From positions 84,526,219 through 84,590,218 of the forward strand of contig NC_090728.1 of NCBI RefSeq assembly GCF_036898095.1: a DNA stretch of 64,000 nt, in the 5' to 3' direction. The notes under the pieces were generated by a model, which was given only the letters and a program-made list of their open reading frames with translations, made no database searches and was not told the origin of the DNA. Below, piece by piece: positions 31,398-42,864 of the stretch. Both the position numbers and the translations under genes were made by a program. Every line of letters begins with the position of its first letter. Position 1 is the first letter of the stretch. Origin of the DNA: Palaemon carinicauda (Eukaryota > Arthropoda > Malacostraca > Decapoda > Palaemonidae).

Positions 31398-34300
31398 GAA
31401 ATTATTATATCCAACAAAATTCCGACCATTGTCAGATATAATCAGACTCGGCAGAGAATGATATGCTACAAAGCATCGAAAAGCCAGTAGGAAATCTGAA
31501 GCAGTCATGGAATGAGTCAATTCAAAATGAACTGCCCTGCTCGTAGTACAGGTAAATAGACACACGAAGACTTTCTCCAAACCAGTCTCTTGATCAAAAA
31601 TATTAATAGCACCAGTATAATCAACTTCTATTGATTGGAACGGTCTATCATATCTCACTCGTTCTGTGGGTAATGGTGGGGAAGGAGGCAAACACAACTG
31701 TTTCTTAGTTAACTTCTGACACAAAACACACTTTGACAGAATCGATTTGATTACTTGACGTGCTTTAGGTACCCAAAAGGTTTCTCTCAACAATACCAGT
31801 ACAGAATTGACACCACAATGGTGATTATGTCTATGCAAATGTTCAACTATCAATACTGTTAAATAACTTCTGGAAGGCAATAACATTGGGCACTGAGTAT
31901 CATAAGACGGCACAGTGTAAAATCCGGACGTCGGACGTCGGACGTCGGATGCCATCCGGGAGAATAGAAAATCGTTTGTATCACCTGGAAAGACACGAAA
32001 ATACACCTCTTTTTTGTGACTGGTAATGTTCACTGATACTTTCTGTTATTTTCTGAATAAATCTTCGAAAAATATTGGTTTATTTTCATGTTATTGAGAA
32101 TAATCTCAATCGGACGTCAACATTACACTATTTAACTGCCCGCTATTTTACCCAGTTAAATAGTGTAATGTTGACGTCCGATAAAGATTATTCTCAATAA
32201 CATGAAAATAAACCAATATTTTTCGAACATTTATTCAGAAAATAACAGAAAGTATCAGTGAACATTACCAGTCACAAAAAAAGAGGTGTATTTTCGCGTC
32301 TTTCCCGGTGATACAAGCGATTTTCTATTCTCCCGGACGGCATCCGACGTCCGGATTTTACACTGTGCCTCATAAGACATGGAAGCGTTTTTCATGCGAC
32401 CCTGAGACCTTATTAGGTCTTCCTCATCAACAAATAAGTTTAACTGATTACACAAATTCTTATTATCCATGGACACTCCATGTGAATTCTTATCACAGAG
32501 GTACATTCTGGTAGTAGAAAAATGTTGCTTCTGTTCAAGGAGGACAAGTGCCTTCATTTCGTTAACAACAAACTTAGAACCTTTACTGCACTTACTAAGA
32601 AAGAGCAAAATTGACCTCATGATACGTTTAAGCTTACTTAAATTACTGTAACGTGGGATGTCAATTAATGGGGGTGGAGGTTGTACAAACTTAGGTTCTG
32701 AAAGAATTTCATTAACGTGCACAGTTTCTGTAGCTAAAGATTGGGGGTAATCACCAGTTAAAAGCCATTTTGGACCATTCCACCACAAGGAATTTTGTGA
32801 TAAATCTTTACTATTACTACCTCTGGATAGAATATCAGCTGGATTATCCTTAGAGGGGGTATACCGTAGGGGAAATTTGAACTCATTAATTTCAGTGACT
32901 CTGTTTCGTACATAGGGAATTTTACTATTATTGTTCTTCACCCAACAAATAGAAACCATGGAGTCACTCCAGAGTGCAAGAACTCAATCTTAAATCCTCA
33001 TTTTGCATTAATCTTCCAGCAAGTTTCGCACCCAAGGACAAGGCGGTCAATTCCAAACGCGGAATAGTCTGTTTAGGGTTTGGTGCCACTTTACACTTAC
33101 TGACCAGTAAATTGCTTACACTTCACTTGGAATCAGTCACATATGCAGCAGCTCCATATGCCTTGTTAGAGGCATCACAAAATACATGCAAGTGGGAACA
33201 TTCAGGATGTACAACAAACCTAGGAAACCTTAAACTTTCTACATTTCTAAAACACTTACAAATTTCTTCAAACCTTGAACATAATGATTCCGGCAAAGGG
33301 TCATTCCACCCGTAGTTACTCCACAAACATTTCAGAAAATATTTACCTCTCACCTGTATTGGTAACATTAATCCTAGAGGATCAAACATCCGAGCTACTA
33401 CTGATAAAACCTTTCGTTTGGTTAAAGGTCCTTTATACTCACAATTTACTTCCTTTAGTGACATCTCATCTTGTGCTAGATACCACTCTAAACCCAAAAC
33501 GTTTACTCTTTCTTTGCTAACGTCTATGGTTCTGTTGAACTCTGAATCATTACTGACCCATTCTTGTAGAGGCATATTAGCGTCTTCAAGAATCTCACTT
33601 ATTACTGGATACTCATCCATCAAGACTGACACATCCTTGTAAGTTTTACTAAAATTATCTACGTAGAAATTCTTCATCAGAGATGATGCAAGAGGATTAT
33701 CATGTAAAGATAAATGATGCAAGAGGGTTTGCTGCAAGAGAAAGGGTGAGCACATAGCTCCAAAACAAACTACACAAAACCTGTAAGTTACAGTCGACTT
33801 CAAATCTGAGGGATCAGTTATCCATAGAAATCTGCAATAATCACGACAATCAGGTGAAATGACTATCCTTAAAAAGGCTTTACTAATATCTGAAATCACA
33901 GCTGCTGGGTTTATACGGAAACTCAACAGGGCATCGAAAAGTTGAGTAGTTAATGAGGGACCAGTTAATAAACAATCATTTAAGGAAAGTTCTCCTTTAG
34001 TCTTTGAAGAAGCATTAAAAACTATTCGAATGGGAGTAGTTTCGGAATCCTTCAATACAGCATGATGGGGTAAATAATGCCCGATAATAGGGGAACCTGC
34101 AGGAATTAATTCTATAAACCCAGACTGAACATAATCTTTTAATAATCTTATCATATTTAGCATACAAGGAGGGGTCAGCTTCAAATCTATGTAACAAGGA
34201 TTTCAATTGACCAATGGCTATTCTATAGTTAACAGGCGGTCTACTTTCGTCTTTAAATGGTAAGGACACTTCATATTTATTGTCAACCCTTTTAACTTTA

Positions 34301-34984
34301 TCCTTAAAACACTTAACTGATTCTCTTTCTTCAGGACTAATTTCAGATTGACGAATACCAACACTTTCTAAATCCCATAATCTTTTAACTTCACAACAAG
34401 AATTAATAGGAATTTCCTCTACTTCTATTCTGGAACAACATACGTTTGATGTAGTAATCTCATTAGATTCTACGTCGTCATAAGACCAACTAGGAAGAGG
34501 TCCAAAAATTAGTGCACCACTAGAACTATTCAATATCTGTATTCCAGAGCAAATTTGACTGTTCTGAATGAATTTTCCATAATAATCAGCCCCAATGACT
34601 AATTCTATATCATTTACTTCATCTGAATTTAAATCATTATCTGCTAATTTTATGCCTTTACTCGTCAAGAACGCAGCTGACTTACATAATCCTGGAGAAT
34701 AAATTCTGGAATTAACTCTATCGAATGCAATGGCATTAATGACAGAACGAATTTTACCTAGTCTCACCACAACTCTTACTATATCACAATCAACTTCCAT
34801 GGCATCACTGCCAAATGGTTTTACCTTTAAGGCTACCGTTGCTATAGACGATAGATTAAGCTTATGGGCTAATTCCGTTGCAATAAACGTTCTTTACGCA
34901 CCAGAATCAAAGAGTGCTCTCTCAAAGGAACGATGTCCATTGCCTGACACAATTACGCTAGCAGTAGCAAGAGCAGTCGAAACA
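31398..34984 (-). pseudogene. pol: BEL/Pao Pol: protease, RT, RNase H, integrase (broken)
   Basis: Protease ALFDSGA at ~34900 is followed at once by TAA. RT (34184-33123): HHAVLKDSETTPIRIVFNAS, SDISKAFLRI, CFGAMCSPFLLQ and the BEL/Pao-type catalytic YVDN instead of YxDD. RNase H begins VFCDASNKAYGAAAYV, is cut by a stop near 33123 and a one-base loss near 32965, and continues with YTPSKDNPADILSRG. The integrase zinc finger is HLHRHNHHCGVNSVL ... CVLCQ (31835-31720), then VDYTGAI and IISDNGRNF hold the first two core Asp residues; the Glu is lost at the 31397 deletion. The 461-bp fold-back element at 31909-32369 also splits the frame. Confidence 0.87.
31909..32369. mobile_element. Fold-back MITE with 9-bp target duplication (Mutator-like?)
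   Basis: Two arms of about 220 bp (31909-32138 and 32153-32369) are near-perfect inverted repeats around a short loop; ends read GGCACAGTGTAAAATCCGG. The 9-bp TCATAAGAC is duplicated on both sides (31900-31908, 32370-32378). It interrupts BEL pol codons that read SYDTQC on one side and SYE on the other. Nine-base duplications plus very long inverted repeats fit Mutator-like elements. The left arm carries three GGACGTC-type repeats, the right arm one. No coding capacity. Confidence 0.87.
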
Positions 34985-36437
34985 GAAATCTTATTATTCT
35001 GAGAATGATCAATTCCCAAAGAAGCAGTCATAACTACGGGAGAATCCCCTTTACTAACAGCACCTTTGGGATCCTTATGAGAATTCCCATTAACATTTGA
35101 TTGACTAACAGCACCTTTGGGATCCTTATTAGGACACCCAAAGTTAACATTTGATTTACTAACATTAGTACTATTTACACTCAACTTTGGTGAAGCAGGA
35201 TTTACAGGGCTTTCTGTTTTCTTACAAATCATCGGGTAATGAGGACCATCACATATATTACATTTAGGCTTATTCCTACATTCAGAGAATAAATGACCTC
35301 CTTTGAGGCAAGCAAAAGACAATCTTAAACATTTAACTCTGTCCCTTCTACTATCAACTGTTTTGAAAGTCTTACAATCGCGAGAAGCATGGTTCAATGA
35401 GCAAAACACACAATTATTATAAGGACTACTATTACTAGGTTAACTGTTACTTGGTTGTGCTCTCTGCACGTTAGGCACATTTGAGGGAATTACTTTAGAA
35501 TAGTTGCCCTGATCCCGTTTTCTTTTATTAGAATTCTCACCTTCGTGACAAAATTCCATCAATTCACAAACATATTTCAAACCTGAGGAAGTTTGCTTTA
35601 AATCAAGAGACATGCTATTATGTTTATCAGCTATAGCCTTACTCGTTTCAGGTAATAATTTCTCGCATATTATACTAGAGAAAATGGGGTTCATGGCTTC
35701 TAAATCTAAATTCAATGTTTTCATCTGTAAAATATTTTTTTCATAATCCAATTTAAAAGTGTTCAAATCCTCTATTGAATGACTGGGAGGGACTAAATGT
35801 GTTAATTTGGACATGAGTCTACGTTTCAAGTTTTCCTTATTACCTGTATCATACTTCTCCTTACGGGTCTGAATAGCTACTGAATAATTGGCATTAGTGA
35901 CAGGCAAACCTTCTATGGCTTTGAGGGCGTTGTCCCTTAAACTAGCTCTGTGTATAGAAAACTTAATTACATTGGAAATATCCCTACGATCGTGAACCAA
36001 ACTGTTGAATATATCCCAAAATGCAAGCCATTGTTCTTCCCCACCGCTAAATTCAGGTATCTTAATTTCTGGGAGTTTAGGGGGAGGGAGAGGATTAACG
36101 GGAGCCGAAGGAGGAGGCAAAAGGGCCGTTGATTTCTATCTCTAGCGTCAATCTCGCTCATAGTTTGCTGAGTAATAGCAATAGCTTTCCTTACACATCT
36201 GGTTATTGCTCTATAACTTCAACATAACTTGTCATATTCACTATCCTGTGAAATAATCGTCACATTCTGTGACCAACAATCTTCAAAACGTCCTAGTCCC
36301 TCAGTAAGACAACGTTCATACATTACAAGAGTCGATTTTGGTGTATCGGTATCACCAATGCAGCCACCTGACTCGTTGAGCAAATCTTGTAAGGAAATAA
36401 TTTCCCCTTCAATAACTACCTTAATCTTGGACTCCAT
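34985..36437 (-). pseudogene. gag: BEL/Pao Gag (broken)
   Basis: ATG at 36437 (MESKIKVVIEGE). A TAA/TGA-type stop follows at 36219 and frames change near 36125. The core IPEFSGGEEQWLAFWDIF ... LKAIEGLPVTNANYSVAI is typical of the DUF1759 region of Pao-type Gags. Cys/His fingers follow at 35400-35220 (CFACLKGGH-like, CNICDGPHYPMIC). A stop separates these near 35440. A Ser/Asn-rich linker with two GAVS-type repeats (35030-35140) leads to protease. Confidence 0.83.
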
Positions 36438-36859
36438 TATCTCGTTAATGAATCAATAACAAACTTGAACAAATATCAGAAAATATATGGCAAATTATCT
36501 AACCCTGATTCAAATATAAAATGCACTAAATGCTAGACAATTTGACCACATGCTCTTAAATACATCTGGTCACGAAACCTAAGTTAAAAAAAATGGCAAC
36601 GAAATTAAAAAAAAAAAAATTCTTCACAGAGTAATTAACGAACAAATAATGTTCTATAAAACAGATTACTTGGTAAAACACTCCAAGTAATTCAATACCT
36701 TACCCTGCTCACCAAATAACTTTGGACACGTGCCAGCTATACTAGAATGACTTTGACGCCGACCATCAACCACGTGAACTTAATCGCAATTTATCTTTAA
36801 CATCCAAAAAATTCTTTGTGAATCGTTATGGCATCTGGTTTGTTCGAAGGACCAGAAAA
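36438..36859 (-). other. BEL/Pao leader with primer binding site
   Basis: Next to the 5' LTR the minus strand reads TTTTCTGGTCCTTCGAAC, a TGG-starting primer-site-like sequence a few bases from the LTR end. The remaining ~400 bp to the gag ATG is AT-rich and noncoding. Confidence 0.55.
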
Positions 36860-37184
36860 TGTGGTGAAATACTGGGGAATTTACAACCACATATGTTAAC
36901 TTTTTTTTACCTATAAACCCTCGTGCACCAACTTCGCACGAGGCCAAGTTACATAACTGAGAAACACATTTACTTAGGATACATCTGCCGTTTACTTTAC
37001 CTTTGATTCAAACTATATTTCCTGCACCAATTCGTTTGGGGGTGATGCCACACGGGTTCACAAAGACTCAATTAAAAGTTTGACATATATTTAATATTTA
37101 AAGTACACAAACAAAAATCATCACAGTTACGTTAAAGAGCGAACATTAACATTACCACAAATGAACAAAATTTACGTTACTTGA
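36860..37184 (-). repeat. BEL/Pao 5' LTR, part proven by repetition
   Basis: Matches 31074-31397 at almost every base. The true LTR must extend further right, because the other copy is truncated; the outer end is unresolved. Confidence 0.8.
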
Positions 37185-37809
37185 TAAAAATTAAATAAAT
37201 ATCAAATAAGGTTACAGAGTATTCTTATAAGAATATTGCTGCAATGATGCGATGGTTCACGAGGTGATGATGTTCGGATTCAGGAGAATATTTTCTAATT
37301 ACTTGCCTTCGTGGAGTTAACTGCTCTAAGAGGCCTAGCTTCACCTTTCCACCCTGGAAGAAAACTCAGGAGGAGTATATGGCATAGCACAGTTGTCAGA
37401 TCTACAAAATTACAGGGTTACGTAACATAACATCAATTTAAAGGTAAATATCAAGTGCTCTAATCGTAACCCAACATACACAAAAAAAAGGGGGTTTCGT
37501 CCAGAAAGCAAGTTTAAATTACTGGCATGTGCCCTTACAATAATCAAACAATATATATAATCTCCACAGGAAGAAGTTTGATAACAATGGGATGATACGT
37601 CATTTTATCTGATCTAGATGAATAAAATTTGCAAGAAAGTTAGCTTATTACTTTAAATATTATTATACTAATTCATACAAACTCATTGATATAGTTAATT
37701 TAATAAAACTACTTCTGTGGAGTAAAATAATCACATTTTAAACATACATTCATAGAAACTGGGAAATACATTAGAAAACGAACACTCTTAAAACTAAGAA
37801 TACTTTTAT
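37185..37809. other. AT-rich DNA: rest of BEL 5' LTR and flank, unresolved
   Basis: Probably the remaining 5' LTR followed by the 3' side of the Tc1/mariner remnant. I could not find a convincing ...CA end with a duplicate of the ATTGC that precedes 31074. No gene seen. Confidence 0.4.
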
Positions 37810-38230
37810 TCAAGGGGAATAAATGTCAATTTTTGACATTTGCATATGGTACAGTGAAGTATTAACACCCACAATCCAAACGCTCTTGTTTAGATGGCTC
37901 ATCACGTTCGTTGCTCCTCCACGTCCCAATAACGAACTATTATTGCCAATAGATTCTCTGTGGGGTTGAGGTCGCACCCCTTTGGTGCCCAGTTTATTAC
38001 CTGGATTTCTGGACGATGCTCTAACTACTGTGTTGGTATAGATGGGGCTATTATCGTGCACTAGAACGATTGGGTGTGGATTGGGAGTGGCCATGGCTCA
38101 CACTGTGGGAAGGAGAACATACCATAATCATTGCCCATGAACCTTCCAAATAATCATCCAACTCCACAAATTAATACGAACTCTTCCACCCATAGCTCTT
38201 TTCTGAATATTTGTCTCATCATAGCTAGTA
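37810..38230 (-). pseudogene. Tc1/mariner transposase remnant
   Basis: A minus-strand frame (from 38094) reads PHPIVLVHDNSPIYTN, the QDNxPxHT-type second catalytic Asp region. After a one-base shift near 38000 it reads CDLNPTENLLAI, the DLNPIEN third catalytic region of Tc1/mariner enzymes. Upstream, INLWSWMIIWKVHG resembles the first-Asp region. Stops and the frameshift make it dead. AATAAA follows at about 37801. Inverted ends were not identified. Confidence 0.65.
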
Positions 38231-38364
38231 TTCCGTTACCTCCAGCAATGCCTTGTTCATGGTTCCACTGATGTAAAATATTGTTCCAAAGGAGTGATCA
38301 ACGTGGAAATATTATAAAGGAAATCCAAGGCGATATTCCAAGTGTTTCTATTGTCAATTTTTCT

Positions 38365-38714
38365 TTTTTGGGCTCAGGCCATGTCCTCCTGATGGAAGTT
38401 CCTAAAGGGTAGCTTCCTAGGGTATATTTGACTACAGTGATATTCCCAGAGAATTTTACCTTAAGGTATCCAGAATTCTAACTCCTGGAGCAAATATCCC
38501 TAAATAAATCTAACAGGGATATCGCATAATATCAGAGGACGTATTCTTGACACGCCACATAGCTATCTTCACCCCGAACAGTATTAACGCTTTGAGGGGT
38601 TACAGTGGCAAGAATTTAAAAACGAGAATGAAAGGAGAGCCATTCATAAGGTATCTCTCCTATCCCATCTCGAGTGTGTATATGACGATGACGGAAGCGC
38701 CATCTTCATTCCTT
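38365..38714. repeat. Left ITR of DIRS-D
   Basis: Begins TTTTTGGGCTCAGGCC and pairs with 46749-47080. Confidence 0.87.
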
Positions 38715-40808
38715 TTTCTGTAGCTCTTCTACTTGGTGTTTTCCCTTGTGATCTCTCATAATTTTGGATATAATTCAACATTATGATGCTTTCTCCGGCC
38801 TCTTCTGCCTCTCGAAAGTTGAGCATTATCTTTACTTTGTATAGATGTAAGCTCTTGTCGTTTTGAATTAAATCAAAAGTGATATTAACGTAAACAAGAG
38901 CTGTTGCCTACCGGAGGCATCCTGAATGCTGTCGCTTGCTATGCATGAGTCATTTAGTTAGCCAGAGCGACGTTCCTGGTTTTTATGCTTTAATAAATCT
39001 AGCTATTTAGCTCCTCTAGGAATTCTTATATGATGCCGTTAGTTTTCAGTTTCGGCGATTTAGGTAACCGATCCTACCTTTCGCTAGGCTTAGTAGCCTA
39101 GGCGTCTGGCCCTAGTACTTTCATGCATGATATAAGTTTTCTGAGTGTTATGTTATTGAAGCTATAGGCAAAAATTTTATACAATGTAAGATATTGTTGA
39201 ATTTTCTTCGCCAAGTTGCATACGAGAGATTTTCGGTGATTTAGGTAATCGATTCTCACCGCGCCTAGGCTAGTAGCCTATGGGCCTTTAGTATACTTTC
39301 CCACATCCCCGGATGTTCTTTTCTCCTCTGGAGACTAATTTCAATCCCTTCTCCCTCTGACTAAGCCTTAGGCTTAGTCCTAGTGGTTCTATCTGAATAG
39401 TATCCAGGTATAACTATATTAGGATTTGTCTGTCCTAATCCCGTAACCAGAGTGACTGGTTTTTGGGTTTGGGGCAGAACATCAGAGTATTTAGTCTGTG
39501 GTCTGCATCTTCCTAGCATAGAGAATGAGTTTCCTTTGCTAGGTAAGGTGCAGACACAGGAAGCTTTGCTTCCCTAGCCCACATCTGAAGGAGTCTGTAC
39601 GAGATGATTCCTTCTACTAGTGGTCTAGCAGACTATCCTGTGTTGTTATTCTCGGGCTGGAGAATGAGTTTTCTCCGTTGCCTGGCGAAATAACTACACC
39701 AAACTTTGTTCTGGTATGGAGGAAGGTAGCAAGTATTGCCAACCTTCCTCTCTAATAGACAAACCCTAGATTGGGATGAGCTTTCTTAACCGCTGAGTGT
39801 GTCTCATACTAGAGTAAAGTTTACGGGACCTTTATCCCTTTCCCCCCTTCTTTCTTAGTGATGGCCTAGCCATCAGATCTCTTGGCCGCAGACCTACATC
39901 TGTACCTAGTGTAGGTTAAGATGTGGGACCGGCTCAGCTCTCTGCCGGCCGGCAGGGAGACTTTTTCTTCTGCAGAGTGAACCCCAGACCTCCCTTGGTC
40001 TCCCTTCCATGTCTGCTGGTAGAGCCCGGCAGGCTTTGAATATATAGGAAGCCTGAATGCTACGTTCTCCCCTTCCGTATGTTCACTCTTTCTGGATGGA
40101 AGGTTGTACGGCAAGGCCGCCTTATAACCTTACATCCATACTGTTTCTCTTGTTAGTGTATTGTACCCCTACCCCGGATGCCGGCTTAAGCGACCGGCAG
40201 CCGGGTAGGTGGAAGTTCTCTAGTTTGTAATCACTGCCGGCCGGCATGGGTATCGCTACTTTTGCCGGCCAGCAGTAGAAACACATCCCGAGATCTGCCG
40301 GCCACTACGGTTAGCGGCCGGCAGCCGGGTGCTAGTGTTTTCAGTTGCCGACTGGCAGTGATCGCCGGCCGGCACACATTTGCGAACCAGTGTTCTGCCG
40401 CCCATTAGTTAATGGTAGCATACCTTTGAACTATATAAGGGTAAATGCCGGCCGGCACGTGCCGGCACATGCTGGGACGTACCGGCGTGTGCCGGCCGGC
40501 ACAACAGCATGCGATGTACAGTAGTTACTATATTTGTGGTGTAGTACACACTGCATTGATATAACTACAGTATAGAATTTGTTGTAACACTAAAGTTCTT
40601 CCAACATACTTAATGTTATCTTGTACAGCCTTCTGTTGAGACCGTAGAGTATATAGAAATTATATCCCGTATATTAAAACTTTATTTCAAGGTGTGAGTT
40701 ACACCTTAACTTTCCGCTTAGGAAAATTTATAAGGTATTCTAGAATAGAATTAACCTTAGTTTTAATATCTTGGGAGGTTACAGCAATTGGCTGGGCAGG
40801 AAATACAA
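38715..40808 (+). other. DIRS-D leader with hairpins and GCCGGC-rich segment
   Basis: Two hairpin modules (39055-39110 and 39235-39280) share GATTTAGGTAA(C/T)CGAT and CTAGGCT(T)AGTAGCCTA stems, so they look like direct repeats. GCCGGC palindromes cluster at about 39930-40510. The exon before the donor ends TTGGCTGGGCAGGAAATACAA. Confidence 0.65.
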
Positions 40809-40916
40809 GTATGTGTCTTTCCTTCTTTCCTTTCTAGCTTTACTGTATAAGCTACATGTATTAATAATAAGTAAAAAGCCTTCACTTAATACTCATGGAT
40901 TCTTTTCTCTTTACAG
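40809..40916 (+). other. DIRS-D intron upstream of gag
   Basis: Donor GTATGT at 40809, acceptor TTCTCTTTACAG ending 40916, followed by GAGGACCAT. 108 bp. Confidence 0.72.
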
Positions 40917-42863
40917 GAGGACCATCCGAAGTGCGGGAGTATGTTCTGCAATGTCCGCAGTAAGAACTTCTGTGGACATGACTTATGGAGGAGGCACGCA
41001 GCATGCGCAGTCTCCAAAGGTGATCTCCGGTATTGGGACCCTCAGGTACGTACTATATGTTCCAACCTGATTACCGAGGCATTTGACACCCATAAGTTGG
41101 CGGAGTCAAGGGATGCTGCTAGGGAAAAGTTGCGAACCTGGGTGAGAGTTTTCAGAAAAACACTTCAGGCCCCTACCTTCCAAACGAGAAGATGAGGGCC
41201 TACCTTTTCCCTAAGGGTTCGGCTGATGCAGTCATCCCTCAGCCTCATGAGGAGATACCAACCGTCCAGAATCCGGTAGATTCTGAAGTCTCGGCCGCCC
41301 TTCAAGACATCCAATTGGACGATAGGATGTCGGAGGTGTCGGATTATACAGAGAAGGACCTTCTGGGAGAAGGTCAGGAGGAGGAGCTGACACAGGCTCC
41401 AGAAATAGAAGAGGAAGAAATCGACGAGGTGTCGGTTATATCGGTTCCGGCCCCAGAACCTGTTCCTTCTACATCGTCTGCTATCCCAGATGATCTGGGA
41501 AGGACTCTTTCTTCTATTGTTGAAATGATTCAACAAATACAAAAGAAGAATGATGAAAAGGAAGCTGCGATGATACTGGAGATACGCAGACTCGCAGCAT
41601 CACGTGGGCCCCAGAAGCGACTCAACGTGAAGGATCTTCCTTTGTGCTCAGATACCAATCCTTGGAGGTATGCCAAACACATACCAATGACAACCGGGAA
41701 GATTGTTATATCGGAGAAGTTGGGCTCAATTCCCCTGGAAGATGTGGAATTTTGGCCCAACAAAGAATCTTACCCGGACTGCTATGTCCGTCTTAGAAAG
41801 GAGCTAGCCTCAAAGGAGGAAACGGAGCCGAAGAAGGTCATAGTCCTTGACCATAGTAAAGCACAGGCATTATTAGCGAGCTCGATGAAAGAGAGGGGCT
41901 TCACGAACTCAAAGGTACCAGCTTTGCATAAGAAGCTTCCCTCCTTTGTGGCCTCTCCAACCAGAGCCTTTCCCTTCATGGAAAAGTGATATAAGGCAGC
42001 CTTGAAGGCAGCGGAGGCAGGGAAACCATGTCCCTCCCTGGAGGAATGCAAGCCGTTATCCCTGACCTTACCATTGGACCAAAAAGACTGGAAGGACGTT
42101 CACCTTACCTTCTCAGTCAGGAAGTTGGAAGCTGATATTGCTGAACGTAAGTTTGGTGAGGAACTTCCAAAGCTGTCGGAGTTTCTCTTGCGCAGATGGC
42201 AAGAGACGAAAGAAAGACTTGCGGCATTGATGTCGTTGCAAACGACGTTAGAAATGATCCCAAGAAACAGGACATGTTCATGGTAGTGGCCAAAACCCAT
42301 CTGGCCACAGTTACGAAGGATCTCTATAGCTTCATTAAAGCTAGGAGAGCCTGTTGAGAGTTCGTGTTCGCCTCGGCTGCGGTGAGGCACGAACTGAGGA
42401 AACTGATCTCCTCTTGCATATGGGGTAAAGACCTCTTTCCCAATGAAGTAGTTAAAGAGGTAGTAGATAAAGCCGCCACGGAGAATAGGGACCTTCTCCA
42501 AAAGTGGGGCTTAAACCTTAAGAGAAAGTCTTCTCCGGATGAGGGTCCCCAACCCAAGAAGAAGACAAAAAGGCCTAGGCTATCCTCTCGGCCGGCTAAG
42601 CCCTACCGACAGCAACAACAGCAACTTTCTGCGACCGCGGTGCCTCAGATAGTGGCACAACCTCCAACCACGTAACAGTTGGTACCTCAACAAGTGGCGA
42701 CACAGTCGCCGGTTTTCCAGCTTTTGAAAGGCAGACTTCTTCCTTTCACTCAAAAGCTAGAGAAACAGCCAGAGGTTCTTCTAGATGCCCTCCAAGGGGA
42801 AGGAGATTCAGGGGAGGATGCAGTCAAGGAGGCAAGGCCTCAGGTCCACAACAGCAGAAGTGA
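40917..42863 (+). pseudogene. gag: DIRS-D gag-like ORF (broken)
   Basis: From the acceptor the frame encodes EDHPKCGSMFCNVRS, FCGHD and RRHAACA, which is the Cys/His motif with the inner Cys replaced by Trp, then YWDPQ. A frameshift near 41165 moves to the frame starting MRAYLFPKG. It continues with acidic residues, NVKDLPLCSDTNPWRY, EFWPNKESYPDCYVRLR, TGA at 41987, a frameshift near 42260, TGA (from an Arg codon) near 42355, then SCIWGKDLFP and a Gln-rich tail with a stop at 42673. Gag ends at TGA 42861-42863; pol ATG is one base on. Confidence 0.82.
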
Positions 42864-42864
42864 G

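Larger units (their letters stand above)
31074..37184 (-). mobile_element. BEL/Pao LTR retrotransposon, 3' end deleted
   Basis: A 325-bp LTR segment at 36860-37184 is repeated at 31074-31397. Between them on the minus strand are gag (DUF1759-like), CCHC-type fingers, protease, RT with YVDN, RNase H and an integrase start, the BEL/Pao order. At 31397 the LTR segment is fused to the middle of the integrase core, so the rest of integrase and the 3' LTR start are deleted. The 5' LTR continues rightwards past 37184 to an end I cannot place (before about 37800). Stops, frameshifts and a fold-back insertion disable it. Confidence 0.87.

Noticed and set aside
37840..37851. Outer end of the BEL 5' LTR at TTGACA followed by TTTGC
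   Set aside because: TTTGC only partly matches ATTGC before the other LTR, and the position lies inside the Tc1/mariner-like reading frame.
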